DNA of 64,000 bases from CAVQNQ01 sp963714205 (GTDB lineage Bacteria > Acidobacteriota > Terriglobia > Bryobacterales > Bryobacteraceae): NCBI GenBank assembly GCA_963714205.1, contig CAVQNQ010000004.1, positions 744,001 through 808,000 on the forward strand. Direction: 5' to 3'. The notes under the pieces are model-generated. The model saw only the letters and a list, made by a program, of their open reading frames with translations. It did no database searches and was not told where the DNA came from. Both the position numbers and the translations under genes were made by a program. The first letter of the stretch is position 1. Each line of letters opens with the position of its first letter. This document shows positions 33,192 to 42,436 of this stretch, piece after piece.

Positions 33192-34781
33192 TCACTTCTG
33201 CTTCGGATCGTCCTTCTTTTCTTTGTCGTCGAACTGAACGTTGGAGTTCACATCCTGGTACTGGATGGTGGATTCGCCGTTGTACTTGTGGTAATTGCGA
33301 AAATCGATGGTATTGCGGCTGCAAAAATTGGACATGCGCTGGCAGCTCAGCGTCTCCGCATGCACCGGCAGCAGGTACTGGCGGGCGTCACCCAAGCGGA
33401 CGTACTGATAATCGGTGGCCGATTCGACGTGATCGGTGGGAAAGTCCCCCGGGAAATTAACCGCCTCCATCTCGATGCGGAGTACGCGCGAGGTGGCCGG
33501 GTCGATCCAGACCGTGCCTTTGTACGCGGGAACGTAGGTCTCGGAAGCCATGTGAATGGTCCAGTGGGAGTTCTCGCGTTTAACTGAAAAGTCGTATTTC
33601 TTGGCTGTCACTCCGCTGGTTCGCGATTCCCCGATGGGGCGGAATTCGGCGGCAGTCGCGGGTGAGAACAGGTCGATCAGTACCGTGCCGAACTCTCCGG
33701 TGGACCAGGCGCCTCCGAGTTCTTCCATGCTCTTCTTCACCGGCTTGCCGTTGACGGCCAGGTCGCGGTATTCTTCCTTGCCGCTGCGGTAGATCACATT
33801 CGTGCTGACCACGTCGAGCGGCTGCCAGTTGGCCGGATGCGATTCACTCTGGAAGCGCGCCATCATCTCCTGGCAGACGTAATCGGGGAGCGTCTCGGTG
33901 AACTCCAGGGCCGCTTCGGTGGCTTTGCGGATCAGCGGTTCCATGGGACGCTGCAAGGAACTGATGATGTCTTCATCGCTCGGGGGTTGGTCCGTGACGG
34001 GTATCTTGGCAGCTTCGGCCGGAGCCGGCGCGGGCGCGGGGGCCGCGGCGGGGGGCCTCAGGACAGCCACGCTCTGAGGCGGAGCCTGAGACGGAGCGGC
34101 GGGAGACGGCTGGGCGGAAGCGTCCTCCGGCACGGGCGCGGCCTTCTCGCGCGACGGATCGGCCGGCTTGCCGCGCCGCAGGGTGGGCGGACCAGGGTCC
34201 GAGGGATCGGGCGGCGCCGGCGGCGGAGGCGCTGCCGCCGGGCTCGCGGCCGGCGGCGCGGCGGCCTTGGCGGTCTCGGCTTTGGCGGAATCAGGCGTAG
34301 CGCCGTCATCCTTCCAGGTGTCGTGGACGCCCTTATCCTTATCGTCGGTGGCCTTTTCGGCGGCCTTCTCCCAATACACGTTGACGGCGGTCAGGTAACC
34401 TTCCTGGTCGCGGGGGCCTTCCACGGAGATCTGGTCGCCCACCGCAAAGTCCGGCGTCTTGATTTCATCGCCGTTTTTGAAAAACTTGGTCTTATCGTTG
34501 CGCTTGAAGTCGAGGACGCGGTTGTCGTCCAGTTCCAGAGTGATCGACTTGGCGTCCATCACCTTGAGCTTGCCCCGAAAATTGGGCATTGGCTGCCCCT
34601 TGGTGGAATCCGGCTGCTGCTTGCCGGTGCGGCCCGGCATGGGGATGCCGCCACCGCCGCCAGGGTATCGCGGATAACCGCCGGGATACGGGTATCCTCC
34701 GGGGTAGCCACCGGGGTAGCCACCCGGATATTGCGCCTGCGCTGCCACGACGAAGATCCAGAAAATCAGTCCGATTCTCAT
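33192..34781 (-). CDS. exported protein with PGGY repeats and Ala/Pro-rich linker, unknown function
   Basis: About 529 residues from ATG34781, chosen for a GGAGG site 7 bases upstream. A signal peptide (MRIGLIFWIFVVAAQA) is followed directly by tandem YPGG units (about residues 16-45). A small beta domain (about 60-130: GKLKVMDAKSITLELDDNRVLDFKRNDKTKFF) resembles DUF5666/OB-like exported domains. A linker of more than 100 residues rich in Ala and Pro follows. The C-terminal domain (about 270-510) is conserved-looking (LPDYVCQEMMARFQSES, NVIYRSGKEEYRDLAVNG, TVWIDPATSRVLRIEMEAV), a pattern seen in many acidobacterial secreted proteins. Function unknown. Confidence 0.75.
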   Translation of the reverse strand: MRIGLIFWIFVVAAQAQYPGGYPGGYPGGYPYPGGYPRYPGGGGGIPMPGRTGKQQPDSTKGQPMPNFRGKLKVMDAKSITLELDDNRVLDFKRNDKTKFFKNGDEIKTPDFAVGDQISVEGPRDQEGYLTAVNVYWEKAAEKATDDKDKGVHDTWKDDGATPDSAKAETAKAAAPPAASPAAAPPPPAPPDPSDPGPPTLRRGKPADPSREKAAPVPEDASAQPSPAAPSQAPPQSVAVLRPPAAAPAPAPAPAEAAKIPVTDQPPSDEDIISSLQRPMEPLIRKATEAALEFTETLPDYVCQEMMARFQSESHPANWQPLDVVSTNVIYRSGKEEYRDLAVNGKPVKKSMEELGGAWSTGEFGTVLIDLFSPATAAEFRPIGESRTSGVTAKKYDFSVKRENSHWTIHMASETYVPAYKGTVWIDPATSRVLRIEMEAVNFPGDFPTDHVESATDYQYVRLGDARQYLLPVHAETLSCQRMSNFCSRNTIDFRNYHKYNGESTIQYQDVNSNVQFDDKEKKDDPKQK

Positions 34782-34947
34782 TTGCACACCTCCGGCTGGG
34801 CGGCCTCAGACTTAGCCGTGTCTGTAGAGATGCCCCCGTTCGTTCCCAGGTTACGCCGAATCGAGGCCGCTCCGGGCGGTGCTGCCCAAATCCGCCCCCC
34901 GAAGCCGGCGCGGCCGTTCCTCGGCTACAGTAAGGAGTGGAGACACA

Positions 34948-35784
34948 TTGAATTCTCGCCGCCTGCTACTGGTGGAGGGCGACCCGTCGCTGCACGAACG
35001 GCTGGCGGGTCTTTTGGAGCGCCCCGATCGCCGGATCGTGAGCGCCTACGAAGAGCGGGAGGCCCTCGATCGGCTGCGCGGCGAGGTCATTAATCTGCTG
35101 GTGGCGGGCCAGGATCGCAATGGGTTCGATGCGCTCAAGCTGCTGCGCCGGGCCCGTTCCCTTAGTCCGCGGACCCCGGTGATCGTAACCGGCGGCCGGG
35201 ACCCCTCCCGGGCGGCCACGGCGTTGCGGCAGGGCGCCTACACCTACTTTCACTACCCCGTCCCGGAAAGCGCGCTGAACGACATGGTCCAATGGGCGAT
35301 CGAGGCGCACTCCTGGCGCAACGACATCCGGGTGGTCTCGGCTGGTCCGGAATGGATCGATCTGCAGGTGCGCGCCACGCTGGAGGCCGTCGAACGGACC
35401 ACCCAATTCGTGCGCGAGATCGAAGGCGATCTTCCCGGCGGCGCCTGCGAAAACGTGGCGGCCGCTTTCCGCGAACTGCTCCTCAACGCCGTCGAGCACG
35501 GCGCGAAGCTCGATTCGCGCAAGCGGGTGGGCGTGGCGCTGATCCGCACCGCGCGCGCCATCCTGGTGCGCATCCACGATCCCGGCAAGGGCTTCTCGAT
35601 CGAGCGGCTGCCGCATGCGGCCATCTCGAACCCATGCGATTCGCCAATTCGTCACGTCGAAATTCGCGCCGAGCAGGGCCAGCGGCCGGGCGGCTTCGGC
35701 ATCCTGATGTGCCGCAGCATGGGCGACGAGCTGCTCTACAGCGAACGCGGCAATGAAGCCTTGTTCGTGAAGTATCTGGAGTAA
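34948..35784 (+). CDS. degenerate receiver domain fused to an anti-sigma-type HATPase (RsbW/SpoIIAB-like) domain
   Basis: About 278 residues. TTG34948 follows AAGGAG at 34932-34937. Residues 1-125 have a receiver fold (RRLLLVEGDPSLHERL, TPVIVTGG, ATALRQGAYTYFHYPV), but the phosphoacceptor Asp is replaced (LLVAGQDRNGFDALKLL, Gly in the usual place) and the conserved Lys before Pro is Tyr. Residues 150-275 form a GHKL ATPase: N box AAFRELLLNAVEHG, G1 IHDPGKGFS, G2 GGFGILMCRSMGDE, as in serine kinases that control anti-anti-sigma factors. A phosphorylation-independent switch is inferred. No sigma or anti-anti-sigma gene is adjacent; glutamine synthetase follows after 115 bases. Confidence 0.82.
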   Translation: MNSRRLLLVEGDPSLHERLAGLLERPDRRIVSAYEEREALDRLRGEVINLLVAGQDRNGFDALKLLRRARSLSPRTPVIVTGGRDPSRAATALRQGAYTYFHYPVPESALNDMVQWAIEAHSWRNDIRVVSAGPEWIDLQVRATLEAVERTTQFVREIEGDLPGGACENVAAAFRELLLNAVEHGAKLDSRKRVGVALIRTARAILVRIHDPGKGFSIERLPHAAISNPCDSPIRHVEIRAEQGQRPGGFGILMCRSMGDELLYSERGNEALFVKYLE

Positions 35785-35899
35785 AGGGGAGAAGACTGCC
35801 AAACCCGCCTTGACCCCCGATCTCGCGATACGTTATCCTGGTGCCAATCTGCGATTGCGACAATCCCACTTTAAGAGTCTACGTGCGTCCTGGAGGATT

Positions 35900-37309
35900 A
35901 TGAGTCCACAAGAAGTATTGGAATTTGCCAAGAAGAACGATGCCAAGCAGCTCGATCTCCGGTTCACCGATATTCCGAGCCTGCAGCATCATGTCTCCTA
36001 CCCGATGAACGAGGTGACGCTGGAGAGCTTCGAAGAAGGCTTCGGCATGGATGGTTCGAGCATCCGCGGATGGGCTGCCATCAACGAGAGCGACATGCTC
36101 CTGATCCCCGATCCGAACACCGCGATCATGGACCCGTTTGCGGAGACCCCCACCCTGGTCATGATCGGCGACGTTAGGGACCCCGTCACCAAGCAGCGTT
36201 ATGAACGCGACCCCCGGTGGATTGCCCAGAAAGCGGAATTATATCTGAAGAACAGCGGCATCGCCGATACCGCCTATTTCGGCGCGGAAGCTGAGTTCTT
36301 CATCTTCGATAACGTCAGCTTCGATCAGGACCAGCATTCCGGGTTCTACTACATCGACGCCGACGATGGCCGCTGGAATTCCGGCCGGAGGGAAAACAAC
36401 CTCGGCTACCGGCCGCGGTACAAAGAAGGCTACTTCCCGGTTCCGCCGACCGATCATCACCAGGACCTCCGCAGCGAAATGGCCCAGGCCATGATCAAGT
36501 GCGGCATCATCGTTGAATGCCACCATCATGAAGTCGCCACCGCCGGCCAGGCTGAAATCGATCAACGCTTCGACACCTTGGTGAAATCGGCCGACAATAT
36601 GATGCTGTTCAAGTACATCGTCCGCAACGTCGCCAACCAGTACGGCAAGACCGCGACTTTTATGCCGAAGCCCCTCTTCGCCGATAACGGCAGCGGTCTG
36701 CACACCCACCAGAGCCTCTGGAAAGAAGGCAAGCCGCTGTTCGCCGGGGACTGCTATGCCGGCTTCAGCAACCTCGGCCTGCAGTACATCGCCGGGTTGC
36801 TCAAGCACGCGCGCGCTCTGTCGGCCATCATTGCCCCCACCACCAACAGCTACAAGCGCCTGGTGCCCGGATATGAAGCCCCCGTCAACCTGGCCTATTC
36901 GCGGCGCAACCGTTCGGCCGCCTGCCGCATCCCCATGTACTCGGCCAACCCCAAGGCCAAGCGCGTGGAGTTTCGGCCGCCCGATCCAGCCTGCAACCCG
37001 TACCTGTCCTTCGCCGCCATGATGATGGCCGGCCTGGATGGCGTCCTCAACAAGCTCGATCCCGGCGAACCGCTGGACAAGGACATCTACGACCTCTCTC
37101 CCGAAGAGATGAAGAACGTGCCGTCCATGCCCGCTTCTCTCGAAGAGGCTCTCGACTGCCTGGAGGCCGACCACTCCTTCCTTCTGCGCGGCGACGTGTT
37201 CACCGAAGAGCTCCTCGAGACTTTCGTCAGCTACAAGCGGAAGAACGAGGCGGATGCCGTTCGTTTGCGGCCGCATCCCTACGAGTTCGCGCTCTATTAC
37301 GACATCTAA
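35900..37309 (+). CDS. glnA: type I glutamine synthetase
   Basis: A protein of 469 residues from ATG35900 behind GGAGG (35892-35896). It makes glutamine from glutamate, ammonia and ATP in a dodecamer. Motifs: MDGSSIRGW, the metal/ATP site GAEAEFFIFD, NGSGLHTHQSLWK, PTTNSYKRLVPGYEAPVNL, NRSAACRIP and KRVEFRPPDPACNPYLSFAAMMMAG. The adenylylation site is present as KDIYDLSPEE with Tyr397, the same number as in the enterobacterial enzyme. This makes it a GSI-beta enzyme, in keeping with glnE downstream. A strong hairpin follows at 37363-37389. Confidence 0.97.
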   Translation: MSPQEVLEFAKKNDAKQLDLRFTDIPSLQHHVSYPMNEVTLESFEEGFGMDGSSIRGWAAINESDMLLIPDPNTAIMDPFAETPTLVMIGDVRDPVTKQRYERDPRWIAQKAELYLKNSGIADTAYFGAEAEFFIFDNVSFDQDQHSGFYYIDADDGRWNSGRRENNLGYRPRYKEGYFPVPPTDHHQDLRSEMAQAMIKCGIIVECHHHEVATAGQAEIDQRFDTLVKSADNMMLFKYIVRNVANQYGKTATFMPKPLFADNGSGLHTHQSLWKEGKPLFAGDCYAGFSNLGLQYIAGLLKHARALSAIIAPTTNSYKRLVPGYEAPVNLAYSRRNRSAACRIPMYSANPKAKRVEFRPPDPACNPYLSFAAMMMAGLDGVLNKLDPGEPLDKDIYDLSPEEMKNVPSMPASLEEALDCLEADHSFLLRGDVFTEELLETFVSYKRKNEADAVRLRPHPYEFALYYDI

Positions 37310-37362
37310 GCAGCGGGGCTTTCGCAGGACCGCGGATCTAGTGACGCGCGTAGGCGAGACAA

Positions 37363-37389
37363 GCGGGGTGGACTCTCCGTCCGCCCCGC
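37363..37389 (+). terminator. strong hairpin between glnA and glnE
   Basis: GCGGGGTGGAC pairs with GTCCGCCCCGC over 11 positions (one G-T) around TCTCC, 54 bases after the glnA stop. No T tract follows, so it may attenuate or protect glnA mRNA rather than fully terminate. Confidence 0.55.
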
Positions 37390-37400
37390 ACTTATGCTCG

Positions 37401-37547
37401 GTGCTATTGTCCAAGTCAGCGTCTCTCCGGGCGGGCGGCCCGCGCAAGGCCATCCTGCTGATCGCCGCCGAAGTCGTGGACGCGGTGCGCACGGAGGGTC
37501 CCGTCGGGCCAGGGGATATAATTGCTGTGTTGGCCCGGTTAGCCTGA
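37401..37547 (+). CDS. possible 48-codon small protein before glnE
   Basis: From GTG37401 the frame reads VLLSKSASLRAGGPRKAILL then IAAEVVDAVRTEGPVGPGDI and ends in LARLA, TGA37545, three bases before the glnE ATG. The amphipathic, Val/Ala-rich sequence looks more protein-like than chance, and the close spacing would allow coupling. Against it: no good ribosome site, and a TATAAT box at 37517-37522 suggests the stretch holds the glnE promoter. It could also be a remnant of an older gene. Confidence 0.25.
   Translation: MLLSKSASLRAGGPRKAILLIAAEVVDAVRTEGPVGPGDIIAVLARLA
37517..37522 (+). promoter_or_regulatory. TATAAT -10-like box upstream of glnE
   Basis: A perfect TATAAT lies 28 bases before ATG37551. 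No clear -35 box is present at the expected distance. Confidence 0.35.
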
Positions 37548-37550
37548 CTG

Positions 37551-40369
37551 ATGCCCAGTTTGCTCGACGCCACCCGCCTGGAAGTAGGACTGCCGGAACG
37601 TATTGCCGCGCGTATCCGGCTGCTGCTTGCCTCCGTACCCGATCCCGACCGCGCCTTGTTGTACCTGGAGCGCTTGCGGCTGGAAGCCGGCTCGGTCTTC
37701 AACCGCGTCGTCAGCTCGCCGGCCGCCCTGCGCTGCTCCGTCACTGTTTTCTCGTATAGCCGGTTTCTCTCCGACGCCGTTCTCAAGAACCCGGAGCGCC
37801 TTCTCCAGGTAGCCAACTCCGGCAGCTTTTACCGCGTGCTCAGCGTGGAAGAGTACGAGGAGCGGCTCTTCGAGTTTCTGGGCGAGGATTGCCCCGGCGT
37901 GCCTTCTCCGGTGGCCCTGGCGCGTTTCCGGCGGCGACAGATGCTGCGCATCGTGCTCCGCGACGTCCTCGGCGTAGCCACGCTTTCGGATGTTACCGAA
38001 GACCTCTCGAACCTGGCCGACGCGATCCTCGATGCCGCCTACCTGCGCATCCGCGCCGATTTTGTCGCGCGCCACGGCGAGCCGCGCCTGCCGGATGGCG
38101 CGCCGTGCGGATTCTCGGTGATCTCGCTGGGCAAGCTCGGCGGGCAGGAATTGAACTACAGCTCCGATATCGATCTGATGTTCGTCTATACCGGCAACGG
38201 CGAAACCACCGGGCCGGCTTCCGTCACCAACAAGGAATTTTATAAGAAGGTCGCCAACCAGTATATTTCGCTGCTCTCCGCCTATACCGCCGAAGGGCAG
38301 TGCTACCGCGTGGATCTGCGTCTGCGCCCGGATGGGACTTTGGGCGAGATCTGCACCTCGCTAGACGGCGCGCGGACTTATTACGCCGGGCGCGCCCGCG
38401 ACTGGGAGCAGCAGATGCTCATCAAGGCGCGCGTTTCGGCCGGCGAACGCGAGCCGGGCGCCGCGCTGCTGGAGTTCGTCGAGCCGATCATCTACCGCAG
38501 TTCGCTCGATTTCAGCGCCGTGGAGGCCGTCTCGGAGACCCGCCAGCGCATTGGGGAGAAAGTGGCGGCGAAACGCGGGATCTCCTCCGGCCTCGATATC
38601 AAGCTCACCTCCGGGGGCATCCGCGATATCGAGTTCCTGGTGCAGTGCCTGCAGCGGCTGCACGGCGGACGCGAGCCCCTGGGTGCGCCACGGCGGCACT
38701 CTGCTGGCGCTCTTCCGCCTGCGCGACAAGGACCTGCTTTCGGATGTCGAGTATGCCCGGCTGGCCGCCGCCTACCAGTTCCTGCGCTATCTCGAACACC
38801 GCCTCCAGATGGAGGACGACCGCCAGACCCATACTCTGCCCCTCGACCCCGAGCAGCTCGACCTGCTGGCCGGCCGCATGCCCGCCGGGAGCACCGGCCG
38901 ATCGCTCACCGGCGAAACTCTCCTCGAGAGGCTCGAGGAGCACCTGGCCGCCGTGCGGGAGATCTACGAGCGCGTGATTCACGCGCAGAAGCCGATGTAT
39001 TACACCATGGCGCCGGCGCCGCCGCCGGAGTCGGAAGACGGCGAAACGCCGGTGTCGGCCAGCAACCTGACGCGTTTCCTCGACCAGCGCGCCCCGCGCC
39101 TGGCCGAAGCCGTGGCGCAAGCCGCCCTGCATCGCGGCCGGGAGCGCTTTGAGCACTTCCTTGAAAAGGCCTTCGCCATTCCGGACCTGCTGGAGCGGCT
39201 GGACGCCGAACCCCGCCTGGCCGCCGGCCTGCTCGATATCTTCGAACACAGCCCGCATTTCGCCGACGATCTGCTGCGCGATCCGGAGCTGCTCGATGAG
39301 ATCGGCCGCCCCTTCGGCCCGCCGGGCGAGCCGCTCGAAGACGGTGCCCGTCTGCGGCGTTTCTACCGGCGCCAGATGCTGCGCATTCAGAGCGCCAGCC
39401 TGCTGGAACCCGCGCCCATTTTCGCGACGCTGCGCCAGACTTCCGAGCTGGCCGACCGGGTCATCGACGCGGCGTACCGCATCGCGCTGCGGGAGGCGCC
39501 GTCTCCGGCCGGCTCCAGCTACGTCCCCGCCGACCAGATGATGGTGATCGCTCTGGGCCGGCTGGGCTTGAGCGAATTCGACCTGGGCTCGGATGCCGAC
39601 CTGGTTTTCGCCATCCCCGACGCCGATTCCGCCGAGCACACCTTCTGGACCGGCGTGGCCGAACGCATGATCCAGACCATGAGCTCGTACACCGGAGAAG
39701 GCGTCATGTTTACCGTGGATACGCGCCTGCGGCCCAACGGCCGCGAGGGCGACCTGGTGCAGACCGAGGGAGCCTACAAGACCTATTTCGCCGGACACGC
39801 GGAAGCCTGGGAAGGCATCACGTACATGAAATCGCGCGGCGTGGCCGGCAATCTGGACCGCGCCACCGAGTTTCTGCATCGAGCTCCAGGAAGTCGACTG
39901 GCGCCGCTACGGACAGGGCATGCGTTCGCGCAAGGAGCTAGCCGCTATGCGCGCGCGCCTCGAACGGGAGCAGGGGCCGCGCAATCCGCTCAAGGCCGGC
40001 ATGGGCGGATATTACGATATCGATTTCGCCCTGATGTATCTGCGCCTGAAAGGCGCTGGCATCTTCTACCGCGTGCTCAACACGCCCGAACGCATCGACG
40101 TGATCGAGAAGATGGGCCACCTGGAGCGCGAGGACGCCGATTTCCTGCGCGAAGCCGCCACCTTCTATCGCGCCGTGGACCACGGCCAGCGCGTCTCTCA
40201 CGGCCACGCCGAGGGCAGCCTGCCCACCTCTCAGGCTCAGCTCGAGGTGCTCACCAATCTCGTCAGGCGCTGGACCCCTGAGCACCTCAACCAGCGGCGC
40301 CTCGATCTCACGCTGCGCGAAATCCGCCAGCGCACCCGCGAGTTTTTCAACCGCCTGTTCGGACACTGA
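37551..40369 (+). CDS. glnE: glutamine synthetase adenylyltransferase / adenylyl-removing enzyme, two frameshifts
   Basis: About 938 residues once corrected, the usual GlnE length. It adds AMP to, and removes it from, the glutamine synthetase tyrosine. The N-terminal nucleotidyltransferase domain has SLGKLGGQELNYSSDIDLMF (about residues 190-209), and the C-terminal one has ALGRLGLSEFDLGSDADLVF. The first frame runs from 37551 and breaks at CCCC38676-38679: dropping one C gives REPWVRHGGTLLALFRLRDKD. The second breaks near C39880: dropping it gives FLHELQEVDWRRYGQGMRSRKEL and continues to TGA40369. The span is 2819 bases, two over a multiple of three, as expected for two extra bases. The gene is either doubly broken or mis-sequenced. 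Confidence 0.9.
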
Positions 40370-40377
40370 GAGGCGGG

Positions 40378-40383
40378 TATAAT
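40378..40383 (+). promoter_or_regulatory. TATAAT -10-like box before the small exported protein
   Basis: A perfect TATAAT 50 bases before ATG40433, directly after the glnE stop. CTGTTC at 40355-40360 is a poor -35 with 17-base spacing. Confidence 0.35.
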
Positions 40384-40432
40384 CGCTTCGAGGGTCGTTG
40401 AAGGAACGGCCCATGGATTCGAAGGAGGCTCG

Positions 40433-40798
40433 ATGTCTGCGAAACCGCGACGTGTTCTTTGCGCCCTCCTGCTGGCGGGCTTGATGGCGCTCGCGCCGGC
40501 CGCCATGGCCGCCGGCGATATCGATGGAAACTGGCATTTCATCTTCCACACCGATGGAGGCGATCGCGAATATCAGGTCAGCCTCAAGGTGACGGACGGC
40601 TTGGTATCCGGAAAGCTTGGAAACTTCGACGTGAAGGGCACGTTCAAAGACGGCGCTCTCGACCTCGCCTTTCCGGTTGACGTTCCCGACGCGGGCAGCG
40701 GGACCCTGGTGATCAAGGGCAAGCTGGCCGAAGGGGGCTTAACCGGCAATTGGGAGTTCAGCGGGTACAGCGGAGATTTCAACGCCGCGCGCCAGTAG
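40433..40798 (+). CDS. small exported protein of unknown function
   Basis: A protein of 121 residues. A signal peptide (about 1-27, RVLCALLLAGLMALAPAAMA, cut near AMA-A) leads a beta-rich domain of about 95 residues (GDIDGNWHFIFHTDGGDREYQVSLKV, LGNFDVKGTFKDGALDLAF, LTGNWEFSGYSGDF). The pattern of short beta strands with Gly turns resembles a small calycin-like barrel. A GAAGGAGG ribosome site precedes ATG40433. Periplasmic or outer-membrane; role not known. Confidence 0.7.
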   Translation: MSAKPRRVLCALLLAGLMALAPAAMAAGDIDGNWHFIFHTDGGDREYQVSLKVTDGLVSGKLGNFDVKGTFKDGALDLAFPVDVPDAGSGTLVIKGKLAEGGLTGNWEFSGYSGDFNAARQ

Positions 40799-40847
40799 CG
40801 CCAAACCGGGTCACGCCACTGGTTATCGAAGAGCGTATGCTTTGTTT

Positions 40848-42395
40848 ATGCCAAACCGCCGTCATTTGCCGCTCTTCGCCTTAGTTGCGTTCGTCCTCGC
40901 AGCTCTGGGCGCGGGATCCGCCGTCGCCGCCGCCGATTACTGGCCGGGTCGCGATTGGCGAACCGCCCAGCCGGAATCCCAGGGCGTGGATTCCGCAGCG
41001 CTGGGCGCCGTCCTCGACCAGGTGATAGGCCAGAATCTGGGGGTTCACAGCGTGCTGGTGATCCGCCACGGCTACCTCGTGCTCCACGCCGATTTTTACC
41101 CCTACAACTCCGCCACCCAGCATGACCTCGCTTCCGTGACCAAAAGCCTCACCTCCGTTCTGGCAGGCATCGCGGTGGGCCAGGGCCTGATCCGGATGGA
41201 CCTGCCCTTGCTCGGCTTCTTCCCCGAGGAAAGCCCCGCCAATCCCGATCCGCGCGAGCGCCGCATCACAGTGGCCGACGTGGTGCACATGGAATCGGGC
41301 TTCGAATGCGGATTCAAGCCCGGTGAGGTGGAAATGGAGCAGATGAAGCGCGCGCCGGATTACGTGCGCTTTGCCCTTTCGATGCCCATGCGCGAAGACC
41401 CCGGCCAGCACGCTTCCTATTGCAGCCCGGGCTACCATCTGCTGGGTTCCATCGTGGCGGCGGCCGCTCACCAGACGGAACTCGAGTTCGCCCGGCGGAA
41501 CCTGTTCGAGCCCCTGGGAATCCGCGATGTCATCTGGGCCGCCGACGCGCAGGGCCGCACGCACGGCTGGGGCGACAGCCACATGTACCCCGGAGATTTC
41601 GCCAAGCTCGGTTACCTATACCTGCACGGCGGCCAGTGGGCGGGCCGCCAGATCGTGCCGCGCGAGTGGGTGGCGGCTTCCGTGCTTCCGCCGCCCGCCG
41701 GACGCGGCGATAAGGGCGGATTCGGCTATGGCTGGTGGCCATCCAAGAAGCCTGAAGGGTTGCAGTATGGCGGCCAAGGGCGCGGCGGCCAGGCCGTGAT
41801 CGTGTGGCCCGAGTTGGATACCGTGGCTATCATCCTGGCCGGAGGCAACCCGGGAGATCTCGGCCCCATGATCCGCAAGGCCATCAAATCGGAGCGGCCG
41901 CTCCCGGCCAATCCCGAGGCCTACCGCCACTTGACGGCCCAGGTTGCGAGGGTTGCGCAAGCTCCGCAGCCGTCGCCGGTCCCTCCACTGCCGGCTCTGG
42001 CCGCCAAGATCTCCGGGGCGGTTTACGAGTTCCCGGTCAACCCTTCGCGCCTGGATAGCCTGGCGCTGGAGTTTCGCGGCCCGGCCGATGCCCGTGTCAC
42101 GGTGAAATACCAGGGCGAGAACCTCACCTTCCCGGTTGGCATGGACGGCCGCTATAGCCTGGGTCCCAACGGCCCCTTCCACTTGCTGGCCGGCGCCATG
42201 GGCCGGTGGGTTTCGCCCAATGAATTTCTACTGGATCTGAACTTCATCGCCAATATCAATCACTACACCTTGCGCCTGCGCTTCGCGGGCGACCACGTCG
42301 CGATGACCGCCGACGAAACCTCCGGACTCGTCCGCGACGGCCACATCACCGGCACGCGCCGGGCCGCGTCCAACCCGTCGGCCGCGTCGCGATAG
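40848..42395 (+). CDS. exported serine hydrolase of the class C beta-lactamase family
   Basis: About 515 residues from ATG40848 (TTG40842 is in frame just before). A signal peptide (LPLFALVAFVLAALGAGSAVA) leads a penicillin-binding/beta-lactamase-fold domain. The catalytic S-x-x-K is SVTK in ASVTKSLTSVLAGIAVGQG (about residues 100-115), the Tyr-containing second motif is YCSPGYHLLGS, and the third-motif region is QGRGGQAVIVW. A separate C-terminal beta domain of about 120 residues follows. Such enzymes include esterases, D-peptidases and beta-lactamases; the substrate here cannot be inferred. The elongation factor P-like gene starts about 40 bases downstream. Confidence 0.85.
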   Translation: MPNRRHLPLFALVAFVLAALGAGSAVAAADYWPGRDWRTAQPESQGVDSAALGAVLDQVIGQNLGVHSVLVIRHGYLVLHADFYPYNSATQHDLASVTKSLTSVLAGIAVGQGLIRMDLPLLGFFPEESPANPDPRERRITVADVVHMESGFECGFKPGEVEMEQMKRAPDYVRFALSMPMREDPGQHASYCSPGYHLLGSIVAAAAHQTELEFARRNLFEPLGIRDVIWAADAQGRTHGWGDSHMYPGDFAKLGYLYLHGGQWAGRQIVPREWVAASVLPPPAGRGDKGGFGYGWWPSKKPEGLQYGGQGRGGQAVIVWPELDTVAIILAGGNPGDLGPMIRKAIKSERPLPANPEAYRHLTAQVARVAQAPQPSPVPPLPALAAKISGAVYEFPVNPSRLDSLALEFRGPADARVTVKYQGENLTFPVGMDGRYSLGPNGPFHLLAGAMGRWVSPNEFLLDLNFIANINHYTLRLRFAGDHVAMTADETSGLVRDGHITGTRRAASNPSAASR

Positions 42396-42436
42396 AATGA
42401 GACGGACATCCGGCTTCGCTTTTCCGGGAGGTGCGC

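Noticed and set aside
38605..39879. A 424-codon minus-strand open frame in glnE
   Set aside because: Shadow of the adenylyltransferase; glnE motifs are explicit on the plus strand.
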